This document shows, piece after piece, positions 36,542 to 49,011 of a DNA stretch of 64,000 bases. Each line of letters begins with the position of its first letter. Positions within the stretch are counted from its first letter, which is position 1. The position numbers and the translations under genes were made by a program. Origin of the DNA: Ascidia mentula (taxonomy: Eukaryota; Chordata; Ascidiacea; Phlebobranchia; Ascidiidae); contig OX387197.1 in assembly GCA_947561715.1 (NCBI GenBank), positions 16,662,266-16,726,265 of the forward strand, in the 5' to 3' direction. The notes under the pieces were generated by a model that saw only the letters and a program-made list of their open reading frames with translations, made no database searches and was not told the origin of the DNA.

Positions 36542-37489
36542 TTAAGTGGGCTTGGGGCTCGAAAAAAACAGAGTCCAGCCTATCCCACCCAGTCTTAACT
36601 TCGGCCCTATCTCGCCCATTGTTAAGTGGGTCGGGAAGAAAACAGAGTCCAGCCTATGTCTCCCATTGTTAAGTGGGCTTGGGGCTCGAAAAAACAGAGT
36701 CCAGCCTATCCCACCCAGTCTTAACTTCGGCCCTATCTCGCCCATTGTGAAGTGGGTCGCGAAAAAAACAAGAGTCCAGCCTATGTCTCCCATTGTTAAG
36801 TGGGCTTGGGCTCGAAAAAACAGAGTCCAGCCTATCCCACCCAGTCTTAACTTCGGCCCTATCTCGCCCATTGTTAAGTGGGTCGGAAAAAAAACAGAGT
36901 CCAGCCTATGTCTCCCATTGTTAAGTGGGCTTGGGGCTCGATAAAAACAGAGTAAAGCCTATCCCACCCAGTCTTAACTTCGGCCCTATCGCGCCCATTG
37001 TTAAGTGGGTCGCAAAAAAAACAGAGTCCAGCCTATGTCTCCCATTGTTAAGTGGGCTTGGGGCTCGAAAAAAACAGAGTCCAGCCTATAACACCCAGTC
37101 TTAACTTCGGCCCTATCTCGACCATTGTTAAGTGGGTCGCAAAAAAAACAAGAGTCCAGCCTATGTCTCCCATTGTTAAGTGGGCTTGGGGATCGAAAAA
37201 AACAGAGTCCAGCCTATAACACCCAGTCTTAACTTCGGCCCTATCTCGCCCATTGTTAAGTTGGTCGCGAAAAAAACAGAGTCCAGCCTATGTCTCCCAT
37301 TGTTAAGTGGGCTTGGGCTCGAAAAAACAGAGTCCAGCCTATCCCACCCAGTCTTAACTTCGGCCCTATCTCGCCCATTGTTAAGTTGGTCGCGAAAAAA
37401 ACAGAGTCCAGCCTATGTCTCCCATTGTTAAGTGGGCTTGGGGCTCGAAAAAAACAGAGTCCAGCCTATCCCACCCAGTCTTAACTTCG
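36542..37489 (+). repeat. Satellite 1 block repeated at 2,155-bp offset, copy 1
   Basis: The same series of variants (GTGAAGTGG, CAAGAGTCC, CTCGATAAAAACAG, GAGTAAAGCC, TATAACACCC, GGGGATCG) appears at 38697-39644. Parts of it also appear at 34004 and 34764 (760 bp apart) and again 1,782 bp before this copy. Confidence 0.7.
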
Positions 37490-38696
37490 GCCCTATCTCG
37501 CCCATTGTTAAGTGGGTCGCAAAAAAAACACAGTCCAGCCTATGTCTCCCATTGTTAAGTGGGCTTGGGGCTCGAAAAAAACAGAGTCCAGCCTATAACA
37601 CCCAGTCTTAACTTCGGCCCTATCTCGCCCATTGTTAAGTTGGTCGCGAAAAAAACAGAGTCCAGCCTATGTCTCCCATTGTTAAGTGGGCTTGGGGCTC
37701 GAAAAAAACAGAGTCCAGCCTATAACACCCAGTCTTAACTTCGGCCCTATCTCGCCCATTGTTAAGTGGGTCGCAAAAAAAACACAGTCCAGCCTATGTC
37801 TCCCATTGTTAAGTGGGCTTGGGGCTCGAAAAAAACAGAGTCCAGCCTATCCCACCCAGTCTTAACTTCGGCCCTATCTCGCCCATTGTTAAGTGGGTCG
37901 GGAAGAAAACAGAGTCCAGCCTATGTCTCCCATTGTTAAGTGGGCTTGGGGCTCGAAAAAAACAGAGTCCAGCCTATCCCACCCAGTCTTAACTTCGGCC
38001 CTATCTCGCCCATTGTTAAGTGGGTCGGGAAGAAAACAGAGTCCAGCCTATGTCTCCCATTGTTAAGTGGGCTTGGGGCTCGAAAAAACAGAGTCCAGCC
38101 TATCCCACCCAGTCTTAACTTCGGCCCTATCTCGCCCATTGTGAAGTGGGTCGCGAAAAAAACAAGAGTCCAGCCTATGTCTCCCATTGTTAAGTGGGCT
38201 TGGGCTCGAAAAAACAGAGTCCAGCCTATCCCACCCAGTCTTAACTTCGGCCCTATCTCGCCCATTGTTAAGTGGGTCGGAAAAAAAAACAGAGTCCAGC
38301 CTATGTCTCCCATTGTTAAGTGGGCTTGGGGCTCGAAAAAAACAGAGTCCAGCCTATCCCACCCAGTCTTAACTTCGGCCCTATCTCGCCCATTGTTAAG
38401 TTGGTCGCGAAAAAAACAGAGTCCAGCCTATGTCTCCCATTGTTAAGTGGGCTTGGGGCTCGAAAAAAACAGAGTCCAGCCTATAACACCCAGTCTTAAC
38501 TTCGGCCCTATCTCGCCCATTGTTAAGTGGGTCGCAAAAAAAACACAGTCCAGCCTATGTCTCCCATTGTTAAGTGGGCTTGGGGCTCGAAAAAAACAGA
38601 GTCCAGCCTATCCCACCCAGTCTTAACTTCGGCCCTATCTCGCCCATTGTTAAGTGGGTCGGGAAGAAAACAGAGTCCAGCCTATGTCTCCCATTG

Positions 38697-39644
38697 TTAA
38701 GTGGGCTTGGGGCTCGAAAAAAACAGAGTCCAGCCTATCCCACCCAGTCTTAACTTCGGCCCTATCTCGCCCATTGTTAAGTGGGTCGGGAAGAAAACAG
38801 AGTCCAGCCTATGTCTCCCATTGTTAAGTGGGCTTGGGGCTCGAAAAAACAGAGTCCAGCCTATCCCACCCAGTCTTAACTTCGGCCCTATCTCGCCCAT
38901 TGTGAAGTGGGTCGCGAAAAAAACAAGAGTCCAGCCTATGTCTCCCATTGTTAAGTGGGCTTGGGCTCGAAAAAACAGAGTCCAGCCTATCCCACCCAGT
39001 CTTAACTTCGGCCCTATCTCGCCCATTGTTAAGTGGGTCGGAAAAAAAACAGAGTCCAGCCTATGTCTCCCATTGTTAAGTGGGCTTGGGGCTCGATAAA
39101 AACAGAGTAAAGCCTATCCCACCCAGTCTTAACTTCGGCCCTATCGCGCCCATTGTTAAGTGGGTCGCAAAAAAAACAGAGTCCAGCCTATGTCTCCCAT
39201 TGTTAAGTGGGCTTGGGGCTCGAAAAAAACAGAGTCCAGCCTATAACACCCAGTCTTAACTTCGGCCCTATCTCGACCATTGTTAAGTGGGTCGCAAAAA
39301 AAACAAGAGTCCAGCCTATGTCTCCCATTGTTAAGTGGGCTTGGGGATCGAAAAAAACAGAGTCCAGCCTATAACACCCAGTCTTAACTTCGGCCCTATC
39401 TCGCCCATTGTTAAGTTGGTCGCGAAAAAAACAGAGTCCAGCCTATGTCTCCCATTGTTAAGTGGGCTTGGGCTCGAAAAAACAGAGTCCAGCCTATCCC
39501 ACCCAGTCTTAACTTCGGCCCTATCTCGCCCATTGTTAAGTTGGTCGCGAAAAAAACAGAGTCCAGCCTATGTCTCCCATTGTTAAGTGGGCTTGGGGCT
39601 CGAAAAAAACAGAGTCCAGCCTATCCCACCCAGTCTTAACTTCG
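38697..39644 (+). repeat. Satellite 1 block repeated at 2,155-bp offset, copy 2
   Basis: This is the partner of 36542-37489. Its CTCGATAAAAACAG variant lies at about 39093 and shares the same neighbours as the earlier copies near 35157 and 36939. Confidence 0.7.
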
Positions 39645-40180
39645 GCCCTATCTCGCGGGTCGCGAAAAAAACAGATTCCAGCCCATGTCTCCCATTGTTA
39701 AGTGGGCTTGGGGCTCGAAAAAAACAGAGTCCAGCCTATCCCACCCAGTCTTAACTTCGGCCCTATCTCGCCCATTGTTAAGTGGGTCGCAAAAAAACAG
39801 AGTCCAGCCTATGTCCCCCATTGTTAAGTAGGCTGGGCTGGAAAAAAACAGAGTCCAGCCTATCCCACCCAGTCTTAACTTCGGCCCTATCTCGCCCATT
39901 GTTAAGTGGGTCGCGAAAAAAACAGAGTCCAGCCTATAACACCCAGTCTTAACTTCGGCCCTATCTCGCCCATTGTTAAGTGGGTCGCAAAAAAAACACA
40001 GTCCAGCCTATGTCTCCCATTGTTAAGTGGGCTTGGGGCTCGAAAAAAACAGAGTCCAGCCTATCCCACCCAGTCTTAACTTCGGCCCTATCTCGCCCAT
40101 TGTTAAGTGGGTCGGGAAGAAAACAGAGTCCAGCCTATGTCTCCCATTGTTAAGTGGGCTTGGGGCTCGAAAAAAACAGA

Positions 40181-41419
40181 GTCCAGCCTATCCCACCCAG
40201 TCTTAACTTCGGCCCTATCTCGCGGGTCGCGAAAAAAACAGATTCCAGCCCATGTCTCCCATTGTTAAGTGGGCTTGGGGCTCGAAAAAAACAGAGTCCA
40301 GCCTATCCCACCCAGTCTTAACTTCGGCCCTATCTCGCCCATTGTTAAGTGGGTCGCAAAAAAACAGAGTCCAGCCTATGTCCCCCATTGTTAAGTAGGC
40401 TGGGCTGGAAAAAAACAGAGTCCAGCCTATCCCACCCAGTCTTAACTTCGGCCCTATCTCGCCCATTGTTAAGTGGGTCGCGAAAAAAACAGAGTCCAGC
40501 CTATGTCTCCCATTGTTAAGTGGGCTTGGGGCTCGAAAAAACAGAGTCCAGCCTATCCCACCCAGTCTCAACTTCTTTGGGCTCGAAAAAAACAGAGTCC
40601 AGCCTATCCCACCCAGTCTTAACTTCGGCCCTATCTAGCCCATTGTTAAGTGGGTCGCGAAAAAAACAGAGTCCAGCCTATGTCTCCCATTGTTAAGTGG
40701 GCTTGGGGCTCGAAAAAAACAGAGTCCAGCCTATCCCACCCAGTCTTAACTTCGGCCCTATCTCGCCCATTGTTAAGTGGGTCGGGAAGAAAACAGAGTC
40801 CAGCCTATGTCTCCCATTGTTAAGTGGGCTTGGGGCTCGAAAAAAACAGAGTCCAGCCTATCCCACCCAGTCTTAACTTCGGCCCTATCTCGCCCATTGT
40901 TAAGTGGGTCGGGAAGAAAACAGAGTCCAGCCTATGTCTCCCATTGTTAAGTGAGCTTGGGGCTCGAAAAAAACAGAGTCCAGCCTATCCCAACCAGTCT
41001 TAACTTCGGCCCTATCTCGCCCATTGTTAAGTGGGTCGCAAAAAAAAAATTCCAGCCTATGTCTCCCATTGTTAAGTGGGCTTGGGGCTCGAAAAAAACA
41101 GAGTCCAGCCTATCCCACCCAGTCTTAACTTCGGCCCTATCTCGCCCATTGTTAAGTTGGTCGCGAAAAAAACAAGAGTCCAGCCTATGTCTCCCATTGT
41201 TAAGTGGGCTTGGGCTCGAAAAAACAGAGTCCAGCCTATCCCACCCAGTCTTAACTTCGGCCCTATCTCGCCCATTGTTAAGTTGGTCGCGAAAAAAACA
41301 GAGTCCAGCCTATGTCTCCCATTGTTAAGTGGGCTTGGGGCTCGAAAAAAACAGAGTCCAGCCTATCCTACCCAGTCTTAACTTCGGCCCTATCTCGCCC
41401 ATTGTTAAGTGGGTCGGGA
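40181..41419 (+). repeat. Satellite 1 duplicated block, copy 2 of the 7,959-bp-offset pair
   Basis: This is the partner of 32222-33460 and the longest-range duplication I could anchor. It diverges after 41419, where CAGAGTCC replaces CAAGAGTCC. Confidence 0.75.
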
Positions 41420-44400
41420 AGAAAACAGAGTCCAGCCTATGTCTCCCATTGTTAAGTGGGCTTGGGGCTCGAAAAAACAGAGTCCAGCCTATCCCACCCA
41501 GTCTTAACTTCGGCCCTATCTCGCCCATTGTGAAGTGGGTCGCGAAAAAAACAAGAGTCCAGCCTATGTCTCCCATTGTTAAGTGGGCTTGGGCTCGAAA
41601 AAACAGAGTCCAGCCTATCCCACCCAGTCTTAACTTCGGCCCTATCTCGCCCATTGTTAAGTTGGTCGCGAAAAAAACAGAGTCCAGCCTATGTCTCCCA
41701 TTGTTAAGTGGGCTTGGGGCTCGAAAAAAACAGAGTCCAGCCTATAACACCCAGTCTTAACTTCGGCCCTATCTCGCCCATTGTTAAGTTGGTCGCGAAA
41801 AAAACAGAGTCCAGCCTATGTCTCCCATTGTTAAGTGGGCTTGGGGCTCGAAAAAAACAGAGTCCAGCCTATAACACCCAGTCTTAACTTCGGCCCTATC
41901 TCGCCCATTGTTAAGTGGGTCGCAAAAAAAACACAGTCCAGCCTATGTCTCCCATTGTTAAGTGGGCTTGGGGCTCGAAAAAAACAGAGTCCAGCCTATC
42001 CCACCCAGTCTTAACTTCGGCCCTATCTCGCCCATTGTTAAGTGGGTCGGGAAGAAAACAGAGTCCAGCCTATGTCTCCCATTGTTAAGTGGGCTTGGGG
42101 CTCGAAAAAAACAGAGTCCAGCCTATCCCACCCAGTCTTAACTTCGGCCCTATCTCGCCCATTGTTAAGTGGGTCGGGAAGAAAACAGAGTCCAGCCTAT
42201 GTCTCCCATTGTTAAGTGGGCTTGGGGCTCGAAAAAACAGAGTCCAGCCTATCCCACCCAGTCTTAACTTCGGCCCTATCTCGCCCATTGTGAAGTGGGT
42301 CGCGAAAAAAACAAGAGTCCAGCCTATGTCTCCCATTGTTAAGTGGGCTTGGGCTCGAAAAAACAGAGTCCAGCCTATCCCACCCAGTCTTAACTTCGGC
42401 CCTATCTCGCCCATTGTTAAGTGGGTCGGAAAAAAAACAGAGTCCAGCCTATGTCTCCCATTGTTAAGTGGGCTTGGGCTCGAAAAAAACAGAGTCCAGC
42501 CTATCCCACCCAGTCTTAACTTCGGTCCTATCTCGCCCATTGTTAAGTGGGTCGCGAAAAAAACAGAGTCCAGCCTATGTCTCCCATTGTTAAGTGGGCT
42601 TGGGGCTCGAAAAAAGAGAGTCCAGCCTATCCCACCCAGTCTTAACTTCGGCCCTATCTCGCCCATTGTGAAGTGGGTCGCGAAAAAAACAAGAGTCCAG
42701 CCTATGTCTCCCATTGTTAAGTGGGCTTGGGCTCGAAAAAACAGAGTCCAGCCTATCCCACCCAGTCTTAACTTCGGCCCTATCTCGCCCATTGTTAAGT
42801 TGGTCGCGAAAAAAACAGAGTCCAGCCTATGTCTCCCATTGTTAAGTGGGCTTGGGGCTCGAAAAAAACAGAGTCCAGCCTATAACACCCAGTCTTAACT
42901 TCGGCCCTATCTCGCCCATTGTTAAGTGGGTCGCAAAAAAAACAGTCCAGCCTATGTCTCCCATTGTTAAGTGGGCTTGGGGCTCGAAAAAAAACAGAGT
43001 CCAGCCTATCCCACCCAGTCATAACTTCGGCCCTATCTCGCCCATTGTTAAGTGGGTCGGGAAGAAAACAGAGTCCAGCCTATGTCTCCCATTGTTAAGT
43101 GGGCTTGGGGCTCGAAAAAAACAGAGTCCAGCCTATCCCACCCAGTCTTAACTTCGGCCCTATCTCGCGGGTCGCGAAAAAAACAGATTCCAGCCCATGT
43201 CTCCCATTGTTAAGTGGGCTTGGGGCTCGAAAAAAACAGAGTCCAGCCTATCCCACCCAGTCTTAACTTCGGCCCTATCTCGCCCATTGTTAAGTGGGTC
43301 GCGAAAAAAACAGAGTCCAGCCTATGTCTCCCATTGTTAAGTGGGCTTGGGGCTCGAAAAAAACAGAGTAAAGCCTATCCCACCCAGTCTTAACTTCGGC
43401 CCTATCGCGCCCATTGTTAAGTGGGTCGCAAAAAAACAGAGTCCAGCCTATGTCTCCCATTGTTAAGTGGGCTTGGGGCTCGAAAAAAACAGAGTCCAGC
43501 CTATCCCACCCAGTCTTAACTTCGGCCTTATCTCGCCCATTTTTAAGTGGGTCGCAAAAAAAACAGAGTCCAGCCTATGTCTCCCATTGTTAAGTGGGCT
43601 TGGGGCTCGAAAAAAACAGAGTCCAGCCTATAACACCCAGTCTTAACTTCGGCCCTATCTCGCCCATTGTTAAGTGGATCGCAAAAAAAACAGAGTCCAG
43701 CCTATGTCTCCCATTGTTAAGTGGGATTGGGGCTCGAAAAAAACAGAGTCCAGCCTATCCCACCCAGTCATAACTTCGGCCCTATCTCGCCCATTGTTAA
43801 GTGGGTCGGGAAGAAAACAGAGTCCAGCCTATGTCTCCCATTGTTAAGTGGGCTTGGGGCTCGAAAAAAACAGAGTCCAGCCTATCCCACCCAGTCTTAA
43901 CTTCGGCCCTATCTCGCCCATTGTTAAGTGGGTCGCGAAAAAAACAAGAGTCCAGCCTATGTCTCCCATTGTTAAGTGGGCTTGGGGCTCGAAAAAAACA
44001 GAGTCCAGCCTATCCTACCCAGTCTTAACTTCGGCCCTATCTCGCCCATTGTTAAGTGGGTCGGGAAGAAAACAGAGTCCAGCCTATGTCTCCCATTGTT
44101 AAGTGGGCTTGGGGCTCGAAAAAAACAGAGTCCAGCCTATCCCACCCAGTCTTAACTTCGGCCCTATCTCGCCCATTGTTAAGTGGGTCGGGAAGAAAAC
44201 AGAGTCCAGCCTATGTCTGCCATTGTTAAGTGGGCTTGGGGCTCGAAAAAAACAGAGTCCAGCCTATCCCACCCAGTCTTAACTTCGGCCCTATCTCGCC
44301 CATTGTTAAGTGGGTCGCAAAAAAAAAATTCCAGCCTATGTCTCCCATTGTTAAGTGGGCTTGGGGCTCGAAAAAAACAGAGTCCAGCCTATCCCACCCA

Positions 44401-44814
44401 GTCTTAACTTCGGCCCTATCTCGCCCATTGTTAAGTGGGTCGGAAAAAAAACAGAGTCCAGCCTATGTCTCCCATTGTTAAGTGGGCTTGGTCTCGAAAA
44501 AAACAGAGTCCAGCCTATCCCACCCAGTCTTAACTTCGGCCCTATCTCGCGGGTCGCGAAAAAAACAGATTCCAGCCCATGTCTCCCATTGTTAAGTGGG
44601 CTTGGGGCTCGAAAAAAACAGAGTCCAGCCTATCCCACCCAGTCTTAACTTCGGCCCTATCTCGCCCATTGTTAAGTGGGTCGCGAAAAAAACAGAGTCC
44701 AGCCTATGTCTCCCATTGTTAAGTGGGCTTGGGGCTCGAAAAAAACAGAGTAAAGCCTATCCCACCCAGTCTTAACTTCGGCCCTATCGCGCCCATTGTT
44801 AAGTGGGTCGCAAA

Positions 44815-46240
44815 AAAACAGAGTCCAGCCTATGTCTCCCATTGTTAAGTGGGCTTGGGGCTCGAAAAAAACAGAGTCCAGCCTATAACACCCAGTCTTA
44901 ACTTCGGCCCTATCTCGACCATTGTTAAGTGGGTCGCAAAAAAAACAAGAGTCCAGCCTATGTCTCCCATTGTTAAGTGGGCTTGGGGATCGAAAAAAAC
45001 AGAGTCCAGCCTATCCCACCCAGTCTTAACTTCGGCCTTATCTCGCCCATTTTTAAGTGGGTCGCAAAAAAAACAGAGTCCAGCCTATGTCTCCCATTGT
45101 TAAGTGGGCTTGGGGCTCGAAAAAAACAGAGTCCAGCCTATAACACCCAGTCTTAACTTCGGCCCTATCTCGCCCATTGTTAAGTGGATCGCAAAAAAAA
45201 CAGAGTCCAGCCTATGTCTCCCATTGTTAAGTGGGCTTGGGGCTCGAAAAAAACAGAGTCCAGCCTATCCCACCCAGTCATAACTTCGGCCCTATCTCGC
45301 CCATTGTTAAGTGGGTCGGGAAGAAAACAGAGTCCAGCCTATGTCTCCCATTGTTAAGTGGGCTTGGGGCTCGAAAAAACCAGAGTCCAGCCTATCCCAC
45401 CCAGTCTTAACTTCGGCCCTATCTCGCGGGTCGCGAAAAAAACAGATTCCAGCCCATGTCTCCCATTGTTAAGTGGGCTTGGGGCTCGAAAAAAACAGAG
45501 TCCAGCCCATCCCACCCAGTCTTAACTTCGGCCCTATCTCGCCCATTGTTAAGTGGGTCGCGAAAAAAACAGAGTCCAGCCTATGTCTCCCATTGTTAAG
45601 TGGGCTTGGGGCTCGAAAAAAACAGAGTCCAGCCTATCCCACCCAGTCTTAACTTCGGCCCTATCTCGCCCATTGTTAAGTGGGTCGCGAAAAAAACAAG
45701 AGTCCAGCCTATGTCTCCCATTGTTAAGTGGGCTTGGGGCTCGAAAAAAACAGAGTCCAGCCTATCCCACCCAGTCTTAACTTCGGCCCTATCTCGCGCA
45801 TTGTTAAGTTGGTCGCGAAAAAAACAGAGTCCAGCCTATGTCTCCCATTGTTAAGTGAGCTTGGGGCTCGAAAAAAACAGAGTCCAGCCTATCCCACCCA
45901 GTCTTAACTTCGGCCTTATCTCGCGGGTCGCGAAAAAACCAGATTCCAGCCCATGTCTCCCATTGTTAAGTGGGCTTGGGACTCGAAAAAAACAGAGTCC
46001 AGCCCATCCCACCCAGTCTTAACTTCGGCCCTATCTCGCCCATTGCTAAGTGGGTCGCGAAAAAAACAGAGTCCAGCCTATGTCTCCCATTGTTAAGTGG
46101 GCTTGGGGCTCCAAAAAAACAGAGTAAAGCCTATCCCACCCAGTTTTAACTTCGGCCCTATTTCGCCCATTGTTAAGTGGGTCGCAAAAAAAACAGAGTC
46201 CAGCCTATGTCTCCCATTGTTAAGTGGGCTTGGGGCTCGA
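44815..46240 (+). repeat. Satellite 1 block repeated at 2,771-bp offset, copy 1
   Basis: It matches 47586-49011. Markers include GGCCTTATCTCG with CCATTTTTAAG, CTCGCGCATTG, GGGACTCG, CATTGCTAAG, GCTCCAAAAAAACAG and CAGTTTTAAC (46141 and 48912). These markers are largely confined to the right-hand part of the array. Confidence 0.75.
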
Positions 46241-47585
46241 AAAAAACAGAGTCCAGCCTATAACACCCAGTCTTAACTTCGGCCCTATCTCGACCATTGT
46301 TAAGTGGGTCGCAAAAAAAACAAGAGTCCAGCCTATGTCTCCCATTGTTAAGTGGGCTTGGGGATCGAAAAAAACAGAGTCCAGCCTATCCCACCCAGTC
46401 TTAACTTCGGCCTTATCTCGCCCATTTTTAAGTGGGTCGCAAAAAAAACAGAGTCCAGCCTATGTCTCCCATTGTTAAGTGGGCTTGGGGCTCGAAAAAA
46501 ACAGAGTCCAGCCTATAACACCCAGTCTTAACTTCGGCCCTATCTCGCCCATTGTTAAGTGGATCGCAAAAAAAACAGAGTCCAGCCTATGTCTCCCATT
46601 GTTAAGTGGGCTTGGGGCTCGAAAAAAACAGAGTCCAGCCTATCCCACCCAGTCATAACTTCGGCCCTATCTCGCCCATTGTTAAGTGGGTCGGGAAGAA
46701 AACAGAGTCCAGCCTATGTCTCCCATTGTTAAGTGGGCTTGGGGCTCGAAAAAACCAGAGTCCAGCCCATCCCACCCAGTCTTAACTTCGGCCCTATCTC
46801 GCCCATTGTTAAGTGGGTCGCAAAAAAACAGAGTCCAGCCTATGTCTCCCATTGTTAAGTGGGCTTGGGGCTCGAAAAAAACAGAGTCCAGCCTATAACA
46901 CCCAGTCTTAACTTCGGCCCTATCTCGCCCATTGTTAAGTGGGTCGCGAAAAAAACATAGTCCAGCCTATGTCTCCCATTGTTAAGTGGGCTTGGGCTCG
47001 AAAAAAACAGAGTCCAGCCTATCCCACCCAGTCTTAACTTCGGCCTTATCTCGCCCATTTTTAAGTGGGTCGCAAAAAAAACAGAGTCCAGCCTATGTCT
47101 CCCATTGTTAAGTGGGCTTGGGGCTCGAAAAAAACAGAGTCCAGCCTATCCCACCCAGTCTTAACTTCGGCCCTATCTCGCCCATTGTTAAGTGGGTCGG
47201 GAAGAAAACAGAGTCCAGCCTATGTCTCCCATTGTTAAGTGGGCTTGGGGCTCGAAAAAAACAGAGTCCAGCCTATCCCACCCAGTCTTAACTTCGGCCT
47301 TATCTCGCCCATTTTTAAGTGGGTCGCAAAAAAAACAGAGTCCAGCCTATGTCTCCCATTGTTAAGTGGGCTTGGGGCTCGAAAAAAACAGAGTCCAGCC
47401 TATCCCACCCAGTCATAACTTCGGCCCTATCTCGCCCATTGTTAAGTGGATCGCAAAAAAAACCGAGTCCAGCCTATGTCTCCCATTGTTAAGTGGGCTT
47501 GGGGCTCGAAAAAAACAGAGTCCAGCCCATCCCACCCAGTCTTAACTTCGGCCCTATCTCGCCCATTGTTAAGTGGGTCGCGAAA

Positions 47586-49011
47586 AAAACAGAGTCCAGC
47601 CTATGTCTCCCATTGTTAAGTGGGCTTGGGGCTCGAAAAAAACAGAGTCCAGCCTATAACACCCAGTCTTAACTTCGGCCCTATCTCGACCATTGTTAAG
47701 TGGGTCGCAAAAAAAACAAGAGTCCAGCCTATGTCTCCCATTGTTAAGTGGGCTTGGGGATCGAAAAAAACAGAGTCCAGCCTATCCCACCCAGTCTTAA
47801 CTTCGGCCTTATCTCGCCCATTTTTAAGTGGGTCGCAAAAAAAACAGAGTCCAGCCTATGTCTCCCATTGTTAAGTGGGCTTGGGGCTCGAAAAAAACAG
47901 AGTCCAGCCTATAACACCCAGTCTTAACTTCGGCCCTATCTCGCCCATTGTTAAGTGGATCGCAAAAAAAACAGAGTCCAGCCTATGTCTCCCATTGTTA
48001 AGTGGGCTTGGGGCTCGAAAAAAACAGAGTCCAGCCTATCCCACCCAGTCATAACTTCGGCCCTATCTCGCCCATTGTTAAGTGGGTCGGGAAGAAAACA
48101 GAGTCCAGCCTATGTCTCCCATTGTTAAGTGGGCTTGGGGCTCGAAAAAACCAGAGTCCAGCCTATCCCACCCAGTCTTAACTTCGGCCCTATCTCGCGG
48201 GTCGCGAAAAAAACAGATTCCAGCCCATGTCTCCCATTGTTAAGTGGGCTTGGGGCTCGAAAAAAACAGAGTCCAGCCCATCCCACCCAGTCTTAACTTC
48301 GGCCCTATCTCGCCCATTGTTAAGTGGGTCGCGAAAAAAACAGAGTCCAGCCTATGTCTCCCATTGTTAAGTGGGCTTGGGGCTCGAAAAAAACAGAGTC
48401 CAGCCTATCCCACCCAGTCTTAACTTCGGCCCTATCTCGCCCATTGTTAAGTGGGTCGCGAAAAAAACAAGAGTCCAGCCTATGTCTCCCATTGTTAAGT
48501 GGGCTTGGGGCTCGAAAAAAACAGAGTCCAGCCTATCCCACCCAGTCTTAACTTCGGCCCTATCTCGCGCATTGTTAAGTTGGTCGCGAAAAAAACAGAG
48601 TCCAGCCTATGTCTCCCATTGTTAAGTGAGCTTGGGGCTCGAAAAAAACAGAGTCCAGCCTATCCCACCCAGTCTTAACTTCGGCCTTATCTCGCGGGTC
48701 GCGAAAAAAACAGATTCCAGCCCATGTCTCCCATTGTTAAGTGGGCTTGGGACTCGAAAAAAACAGAGTCCAGCCCATCCCACCCAGTCTTAACTTCGGC
48801 CCTATCTCGCCCATTGCTAAGTGGGTCGCGAAAAAAACAGAGTCCAGCCTATGTCTCCCATTGTTAAGTGGGCTTGGGGCTCCAAAAAAACAGAGTAAAG
48901 CCTATCCCACCCAGTTTTAACTTCGGCCCTATTTCGCCCATTGTTAAGTGGGTCGCAAAAAAAACAGAGTCCAGCCTATGTCTCCCATTGTTAAGTGGGC
49001 TTGGGGCTCGA
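47586..49011 (+). repeat. Satellite 1 block repeated at 2,771-bp offset, copy 2
   Basis: This is the partner of 44815-46240. Its last part is duplicated once more at 50669 (offset 1,805 bp). Segments near 49796 and 51053 form another pair at 1,257 bp. Confidence 0.7.

Noticed and set aside
42085..42898. Long open frames on both strands in satellite 1 (up to 269 residues)
   Set aside because: They begin and end at the same repeat positions on both strands, are made of the translated 127-bp unit in all frames, and recur wherever indels keep phase. There is no codon bias, promoter or known domain. They are an artefact of a tandem repeat with few stops.
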